A stretch of DNA of 64,000 nucleotides from an uncultured Woeseiaceae bacterium. Lineage in GTDB: Bacteria; Pseudomonadota; Gammaproteobacteria; Steroidobacterales; Woeseiaceae. The stretch covers positions 209,868 to 273,867 of the forward strand of contig CAMYJB010000002.1 of assembly GCA_947258565.1 (NCBI GenBank), given 5' to 3'. The notes beneath the pieces are model-generated. The model was not told the DNA's origin, made no database searches, and saw only the letters and a program-made list of their open reading frames with translations. Below are positions 58,078 through 64,000 of this stretch, in pieces; the stretch's first letter is position 1; every line of letters starts with the position of its first letter. The position numbers and the translations under genes are program-made.

Positions 58078-58821
58078 ATGACCAAGATCCTTCGCACTGT
58101 CTGGAGGCACGTCGCCAGGAGTGCTCGTGACCTCACGCCGATCGTCCTGGTGATCGCTTTTTTCCAGTATTTCATTCTCCAGCAACCCCTGGACAATGCG
58201 CTGGGACTCGTGAGCGGTGCCATCCTGGTACTGATCGGACTGACCCTCTTCGTTTACGGTCTCGAACTCGCGCTGTTCCCCATTGGTGAATCGCTGGCGC
58301 ACGCGCTGGCGCGTAAAGGCAGCGTATTCTGGCTTTTGACGTTTTCGTTCCTGCTCGGATTCGGCACCACGGTAGCGGAGCCGGCGTTGACGGCGGTCGC
58401 GAACGAGGCGGCAAAAGTCGCGGCGGCGGCGGGAGCGATCGCCGACACGGATCAGGCCCGATCCCGGTACGTTCTCGGCTTGCGGATCACCGTGGCGCTT
58501 TCCGTCGGCACCGCACTGCTGATCGGCGTGCTGCGCATCCTGCTGGGCTGGTCATTGCCACTGCTGATTATTTCCGGGTACGTCATGGTCATCGCGATGA
58601 CCGCCGTCGCGCCGCCGGAGATCGTCGGCATCGCCTACGACTCGGGGGGCGTCACGACCTCGACAGTGACCGTGCCGCTGGTCGCAGCGCTCGGCGTGGG
58701 CATGGCGTCGTCCCTTCGCGACCGCAACCCGATGACGGACGGTTTCGGCCTCATCGCATTCGCGTCCCTGACGCCGATGGTCTTCGTCATGGCCTACGGG
58801 AGTATCGTCAAGTGGATATGA
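58078..58821 (+). CDS. DUF1538-family integral membrane protein (subunit A)
   Basis: [21 protein letters not shown] and [26 protein letters not shown]; shares motifs with the next gene. Confidence 0.8.
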   Translation: MTKILRTVWRHVARSARDLTPIVLVIAFFQYFILQQPLDNALGLVSGAILVLIGLTLFVYGLELALFPIGESLAHALARKGSVFWLLTFSFLLGFGTTVAEPALTAVANEAAKVAAAAGAIADTDQARSRYVLGLRITVALSVGTALLIGVLRILLGWSLPLLIISGYVMVIAMTAVAPPEIVGIAYDSGGVTTSTVTVPLVAALGVGMASSLRDRNPMTDGFGLIAFASLTPMVFVMAYGSIVKWI

Positions 58822-59630
58822 TGGGGCCCATGGTGAAGACCATCTTGTCGACGGCGCTCGACGTGCTGCCGATATTGCTGTTCATCTTTCTTTTCCAGTT
58901 GTTCGTAATCAGGCAGCCCATACATGACCTGCGGCGCCTCTTCGCCGGCATAGTGTTCACGATACTCGGCCTCGGACTGTTCCTGGTCGGGCTGGAGCAG
59001 GCGCTGTTTCCCCTCGGCCGACTCATGGCGCAGCAGCTGACGCACCCGGAATTCCTGATGTCGGGCGCTGAAGCACTCGATTTTCACTGGACCAACTACA
59101 AGTGGGTGTACGTGTTTGCTTTCTGCATCGGCTTTGCGACCACGATTGCAGAGCCAGCACTGCTTGCAGTCGCAATGAAAGCCAACGAGACGTCGGGTGG
59201 CGCGATCCACGTCTGGGGGCTGCGCGTTGCGGTAGCGATCGGCGCTGCGGTTGGCGTGAGCCTCGGATGCTTCCGCATCATCGCCGGTTTGCCGCTGCAG
59301 GCATTCATTCTCGTCGGTTATATCGTCGTCGTTGTTCAGACGATCTGGGCCCCGCGACTGATCATCCCGCTTGCTTATGACTCCGGCGGTGTGACAACCT
59401 CGACGGTAACGGTACCGCTGGTCGCCGCACTCGGTCTCGGCCTGGCAGAGACGGTGCCAGGCCGCAGTCCGCTACTGGACGGGTTCGGCCTCGTCGCGTT
59501 CACCTGCCTGTTTCCCATCATTTCTGTCCTGGCCTATGCGCAGTTGAGTGCACTCCGTGAGCGGTTTGCGGGCCGCCACAAAACCGAAGCGGAAAATGGT
59601 GCAGAATCGAATTCCAAGGAGGTAATCTGA
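58812..59630 (+). CDS. DUF1538-family integral membrane protein (subunit B)
   Basis: [21 protein letters not shown] and [27 protein letters not shown]; overlaps preceding gene. Confidence 0.8.
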   Translation: MDMMGPMVKTILSTALDVLPILLFIFLFQLFVIRQPIHDLRRLFAGIVFTILGLGLFLVGLEQALFPLGRLMAQQLTHPEFLMSGAEALDFHWTNYKWVYVFAFCIGFATTIAEPALLAVAMKANETSGGAIHVWGLRVAVAIGAAVGVSLGCFRIIAGLPLQAFILVGYIVVVVQTIWAPRLIIPLAYDSGGVTTSTVTVPLVAALGLGLAETVPGRSPLLDGFGLVAFTCLFPIISVLAYAQLSALRERFAGRHKTEAENGAESNSKEVI

Positions 59631-59980
59631 TGCAATTCAAGTTACTAATCGTCTTCGTGGAGGACTCGAAGACCACCGAGATCATCGAGGCGGCGCGTGA
59701 AGCAGGCGCCACAGGCTGCACGGTGATTAACCATGCCCGCGGCGAGGGCTTTGAGGGGCACAAGAGCTTCTTCGGCTTGTCGCTCGTCAGCCAGACGGAC
59801 GTCGTCCTGCTGCTGGTCGAGCGGCACATGTCCCGCGATATTCTCGAGAAGATCGGCTCGGTCGGGGAATTCGACGAAAAGCCCGGCACGGGACTCGCCA
59901 TGCAACTCGACGTGGAAGATGCCATTGGCGTGATGCGCCAGGCCGAAGAACTGGCCGAAATAGTGGAGGAACAGTTATGA
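59630..59980 (+). CDS. PII-like signalling protein
   Basis: [40 protein letters not shown]...; GlnB-like fold pattern but no canonical GlnB T-loop; TGATG junction. Confidence 0.78.
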   Translation: MQFKLLIVFVEDSKTTEIIEAAREAGATGCTVINHARGEGFEGHKSFFGLSLVSQTDVVLLLVERHMSRDILEKIGSVGEFDEKPGTGLAMQLDVEDAIGVMRQAEELAEIVEEQL

Positions 59981-60381
59981 GCCAGCCAAACTGGGTGCCC
60001 GTTCGTAGCATCATGCGCAAGGAGGTCACGTTTATCGCGGGTCGCACCAGCGTGCTCGAAGCGATGCGCGAGATGAAGCGCGTCGGGGCAACAGTGCTCA
60101 TGGTCGAGAAACGCGACGACCAGGACGAATTCGGGATGGTCTCTTTTGCGGACATCGCGAAACAGGTGATCGCCAAGGACCGTTCTCCCGAGCGTGTCAA
60201 CGTGTACGAGATCATGGCCAAGCCGGTCATCTCGCTGAGGCCGGACATGAATACCCGCTACTGCGCCCGCTTGTTCGATAACTTTGGCATCAGCCACGCG
60301 CCGGTCATCGAAGACGAGAAGGTGCTCGGCATCGTCAGCTATTACCTGATCGCCCTGCACGGCCTGCCAAAGCTGGACTGA
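59977..60381 (+). CDS. CBS-domain protein
   Basis: VRSIMRKEVTFIAGRTSVLEAMREMKRVGATVLMV...VNVYEIMAKPVISLRPDMNTRYCARLFDNFGISHAPVIEDEKVLGIVSYYLI (tandem CBS). Confidence 0.88.
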   Translation: MSQPNWVPVRSIMRKEVTFIAGRTSVLEAMREMKRVGATVLMVEKRDDQDEFGMVSFADIAKQVIAKDRSPERVNVYEIMAKPVISLRPDMNTRYCARLFDNFGISHAPVIEDEKVLGIVSYYLIALHGLPKLD

Positions 60382-60387
60382 TTGCAA

Positions 60388-61947
60388 TCAGCTGCTTTGC
60401 TCGTCTTCGCGCAGGCCCTTTAGCAACCCGAAACACATGAGCAGCAGAACGACCCCGAACGGCAGGCCGACCGAAATCGTCAATGCCTGCAGTGACGCCA
60501 TGCCGCCGCCGAGCATCAGTGCGATTGCGACCATACCGGCCAGCAGGCACCAGAACACGCGCTGCTGCACGGGCGCGTCCAGCTTGCCGCCAGCGGTAAT
60601 GATATCCATGACGAGCGAGCCCGAGTCGGCAGACGTAACGAAGAAGATCGCGATAAGGAACACGCTGATTGTCGAAACGATGCCGGTGAAGGGCAATTGT
60701 TCCAGCATCTTGAAAAGCGCGAGTTCCGGTACCGCTTCCGCGACGCCCATGTAGCCGTTCGTGAACAGCTGGTCGAGTGCCGTGCCGCCGAAGGTCGACA
60801 TCCAGAGGATGCCGATGACCGTCGGGATGACGAGCACCCAGGTAATGAATTCCCGCACCGTTCGGCCATAACTGACGCGCGCGATGAACATACCGACGAA
60901 CGGCGACCAGGCGATCCACCATGCCCAGTAAAACGTCGTCCAGCCGTGGAAGAAGGCGTCGTCCTCCCGGCCGATCCAGTTGCTCAGGCCCGGCAGGTGA
61001 AAGAGGTAATCCACGACGGCCTTGCCCATGGTCGTAAAGATCACGAGCGTTGGCCCGGCGATAATCACGAACAGCATCAGCAGCCCTGCGAGCCCCATAT
61101 TGAGCTCGCTAAGGCGCTTGACGCCTTTGTCGAGTCCCGCAACGACCGACGCCAGCGCAATACTGATGATAACGATGATCAGTATGATCTTGACGAGATT
61201 GTTTGCCGGAATGCCGAACAGGTAGTTGAGGCCGCCCGCAATCTGTTCGGCACCAAAGCCCAGCGACACCGCCAGGCCGAATAATGTGGCAAGCACGGCG
61301 ACCGTGTCGACGAAGTGCCCGAACGGTCCCCATACACGCGTTCCGAACAGCGGGAAGAAAGCGGAGCGCAAGGTCAGCGGCATCTGCCGGTTGAAGCAGA
61401 AGAATGCAAGGGACAGGCCGACGACGGCGTAAATCCCCCAGGCGTGCAGGCCCCAATGGTAGATCGCCGACGACATGCCGGCCGCCCGCGCGGCTTCTGT
61501 ATCGGCGGGGTCGATGCCGAGCGGTGGCTTGAGCGTATGGGTTACGGGTTCCAGTACACCGAAAAACATGAGGCCTATCCCCACGCCCGCCGCGAACAGC
61601 ATCGCGAGCCAACCCGGATAGCCATAACGGGGTTTCGCGTCGGGGCCGCCAAGGCGGATTCGGCCCAGTTTCGAGATCGCGAGACCCAGCCCGAAAAGCA
61701 CGAAGATATTGGCAGCGATCATGAAGAACCAGTCGAAGACAGACGTGATCCAGACCCTGAGGTCGCCAAAGATGATCGCGGCCTGATCCTGGAAGAGCAT
61801 CGTCAGGACGACCAGCGCGACAGAGAGAAAAGCCGAGACGACGAAAACCGGATTATGGATATCCAGGCCGAGAACCTCGATATTGTGCTCGCCGATCTCG
61901 TGACCGATTTCTTCGGGGTCGTGTTCGCTTATATTTTCGTCTTCCAA
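60388..61947 (-). CDS. BCCT-family transporter (glycine betaine/choline/carnitine-type)
   Basis: GVGIGLMFFGVLEPV, GLHAWGIYAVVGLSLAFFCFNRQMP, FYWAWWIAWSPFVGMFIARVSYGRTVREF; probable TTG start right after upstream stop. Confidence 0.92.
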   Translation of the reverse strand: MEDENISEHDPEEIGHEIGEHNIEVLGLDIHNPVFVVSAFLSVALVVLTMLFQDQAAIIFGDLRVWITSVFDWFFMIAANIFVLFGLGLAISKLGRIRLGGPDAKPRYGYPGWLAMLFAAGVGIGLMFFGVLEPVTHTLKPPLGIDPADTEAARAAGMSSAIYHWGLHAWGIYAVVGLSLAFFCFNRQMPLTLRSAFFPLFGTRVWGPFGHFVDTVAVLATLFGLAVSLGFGAEQIAGGLNYLFGIPANNLVKIILIIVIISIALASVVAGLDKGVKRLSELNMGLAGLLMLFVIIAGPTLVIFTTMGKAVVDYLFHLPGLSNWIGREDDAFFHGWTTFYWAWWIAWSPFVGMFIARVSYGRTVREFITWVLVIPTVIGILWMSTFGGTALDQLFTNGYMGVAEAVPELALFKMLEQLPFTGIVSTISVFLIAIFFVTSADSGSLVMDIITAGGKLDAPVQQRVFWCLLAGMVAIALMLGGGMASLQALTISVGLPFGVVLLLMCFGLLKGLREDEQSS

Positions 61948-61949
61948 GA

Positions 61950-63989
61950 TCAGCTCCTCGGGCTCTGAGCCGGTGCGGGGATCGGATAACGATCGAGAAT
62001 CGGCCCCAGCGCCGATTTGAGCGGGTCGAGCCACGCCTCGAAATTGCGCCACTGGTCCAGTCCGCTGGTGTAGATGGGCTGCCTGACCTGCTCGGAGCTC
62101 GGCGTCCGGACAGATCGCTTCGTCTCGTAGAAATTGACGCAGGCGTCCTCGTAGGGCAGGCCGCAATAGTCCAGGATGCGGCGCACCTGGACCGGCGTGT
62201 CGCTCACCACATCCTCGTACTGGACGCGCAGGACCTTGCCGGGCAGGGCGGCATCCCAGTGATCCATGAGCTCGACGTAATCGCGGTAATACCGGCCCGC
62301 ATCGGAGAGGTCGTAGGTAAATTCCTGGCCTTCGGCAAACAGCTGCTTGTAGCCGCTGAAGCAGCACGCCATCGGGTGACGGCGTGCATCGATTATCTTC
62401 GCGTTCGGCAATATCATGTGTATCAGGCCGATGTGCCGGAAGTTGTTCGGCATCTTGTCGATAAAGAACGGTGCGTCCTGACGATGTATGCGGGTATCGT
62501 CGATGTACTCCTTGCCGAATGCTCCGAGCTCTTTTTCAGACAGCTCGTTGAGTATCCCCGGGTATTCCGTGGCGCCGTCCTGCCGCGCCCTGCGTCGCAG
62601 GCGTTGTGACAGCGACAGGATATTGGGCAGTTCGAGTGTCCCGTCGACCTGCGAATGCGACGAAAGGATCTGCTCGAGCAAGGTCGATCCCGCGCGGGGC
62701 AGGCCCACGATGAAGATCGGGTCCGGCGCATCGTGGCCGCAACCCGATCGCCGCTCGAAAAGCTCCGCCGTGCAGACGTCCTGCTGGGCTCCCAGATCCT
62801 GCGTCATCTGTTCCGACTTGTAGGTGGTCTGGAGTTTCTTCAGCCGGTTGCCCTGTTCGTAGTAACGGAAAGAGGTCGCGAAGTCGCTCCTGTCCTCGTA
62901 GGCCTTGCCGAGCGCAAAATTGAGGTGAACACGGTCCATATGCGACAGGTTGCTGTTGTGCTCCTGCGCATGCATCTCTTCGATCTCGGCATCGCTGAAC
63001 GAGTAAACCTTGAGGTTGGCGAGCGAGTAATACGCCTCGCCATGATGCGGCGCGCTTGCGATCGCCGCCTGGTAGGCCTGGACGGCGTCCTCGTAATCAC
63101 CGCAGGTCTTGTGCGCATGTCCCTTGGACGTGAGCGTGACGGGATCGGCCGGCAGCTGCGCGAGAATCTCGTCGAACGTTGACAATGCCGTCTCGTAGTC
63201 GCCGGTCTGCATGCTCTCGATCGCAAACAGTGATTTGAATTGCGGATTGTCGGGCGCAGTGTCGAGCAACAGCCTGGCCTGCTCCAGCGCGGCGGCAAAC
63301 TTTTGCCGCTTGCGCAGCGCCTGGATGTAATCGATCCGGACGCGCACGTTGTCGGGCTCGAACTTCAGCGCGCTCTCGAGCAGGAACTCCGCATCTTCGA
63401 GCACGCCAAGGCGCACGCCGATGTCCGCGAGCAGCCGCATCCCCTCCACGTGGTGGGGCACCTTGCGAAGAAACTGGCGGCAGACATCCTCGGCTTTGAG
63501 CAGCTTCCGCTGCGAGACAAGGTCGAGGACAGCGAGGAGCGGGCGCGGCAACGCCTGCAGCGCTTCGAGTTGCGCCGTGATCTGTGCCGCCTGCAGGTCC
63601 AGGCCCTTACTGCGAAATATCTCGAGTTGACCGCGCCAGCTCGCGACGAGGGCGGGATTGAAGCGGCAGGCGCGCCCATAAGCCAGCAACGCGTCTTCCG
63701 GATTTCCCATGTCCCGGTACGTATGGCCTTCCTCCTGGTGGGCGCGGCCGTGTTCCGGCGAAATCGTCTTGAGCGTCGCGATGTGCTCAAGCGCCGACTC
63801 GAAGTCACGCTTGTAGCGGGCGCATACGGCGGCCATGTAAAGCGCATCAGGGTGGTCGGGTTCGGCCCGGAGTATCCCGGCAAGGTCCGTCAGCGCGTCG
63901 TCGAAACGTTTCGCAACGACCTTCTCCTGGACAACGCCAAGGTCAGGAACCGGACGGTTTGTTTCCACGCGTTGTTCCATCATGAGCAA
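61950..63989 (-). CDS. TPR-repeat sulfotransferase family protein
   Basis: TPR-like N-terminal half; FIVGLPRAGSTLLEQILSSHSQVDGTLELPNI PAPS-binding motif in C-terminal half. Confidence 0.9.
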   Translation of the reverse strand: MLMMEQRVETNRPVPDLGVVQEKVVAKRFDDALTDLAGILRAEPDHPDALYMAAVCARYKRDFESALEHIATLKTISPEHGRAHQEEGHTYRDMGNPEDALLAYGRACRFNPALVASWRGQLEIFRSKGLDLQAAQITAQLEALQALPRPLLAVLDLVSQRKLLKAEDVCRQFLRKVPHHVEGMRLLADIGVRLGVLEDAEFLLESALKFEPDNVRVRIDYIQALRKRQKFAAALEQARLLLDTAPDNPQFKSLFAIESMQTGDYETALSTFDEILAQLPADPVTLTSKGHAHKTCGDYEDAVQAYQAAIASAPHHGEAYYSLANLKVYSFSDAEIEEMHAQEHNSNLSHMDRVHLNFALGKAYEDRSDFATSFRYYEQGNRLKKLQTTYKSEQMTQDLGAQQDVCTAELFERRSGCGHDAPDPIFIVGLPRAGSTLLEQILSSHSQVDGTLELPNILSLSQRLRRRARQDGATEYPGILNELSEKELGAFGKEYIDDTRIHRQDAPFFIDKMPNNFRHIGLIHMILPNAKIIDARRHPMACCFSGYKQLFAEGQEFTYDLSDAGRYYRDYVELMDHWDAALPGKVLRVQYEDVVSDTPVQVRRILDYCGLPYEDACVNFYETKRSVRTPSSEQVRQPIYTSGLDQWRNFEAWLDPLKSALGPILDRYPIPAPAQSPRS

Positions 63990-64000
63990 AGGCGCCTCCG

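Noticed and set aside
59630-59980. Second GlnB/GlnK
   Set aside because: Lacks the uridylylation T-loop ([12 protein letters not shown]) seen in 3080..3418; better described as PII-like.

Overview
High-GC gammaproteobacterial-type chromosomal window (lineage is inference) with dense metabolic operons. No rRNA, tRNA, CRISPR array, phage or transposon was recognised. Main blocks: (a) 5.8-20.4 kb, branched-chain/methyl-branched acyl-CoA catabolism: isovaleryl-CoA dehydrogenase, acyl-CoA carboxylase beta subunit, ACAD10/11-type phosphotransferase, MaoC, crotonases, fused mutase IcmF, HIBADH-like and CaiB/BaiF genes; (b) 20.4-24.3 kb, TPP-riboswitch thiamine salvage operon: TonB receptor, YkoF-like, PnuC/PnuT-like, kinase; (c) 24.2-26.4 kb, B12-binding radical SAM gene with two small membrane proteins; (d) 32.1-37.8 kb, a compact seven-gene ExbB/ExbD-like envelope cluster with a lytic transglycosylase and several uncharacterised exported proteins, separated from feoAB by a Fur-box-like site; (e) 44-58 kb, 3-hydroxybutyrate/PHA region: SDR/BDH, MFS, TonB receptor, hydrolase, phaR, phaC, phasin, depolymerase-like lipoprotein; (f) 58.1-60.4 kb, a four-gene operon of two paralogous DUF1538-like membrane proteins, a PII-like protein and a CBS-domain protein. 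The best candidates for undescribed systems are (f) and (d). All family calls are by eye from the translated sequence; no searches were run.
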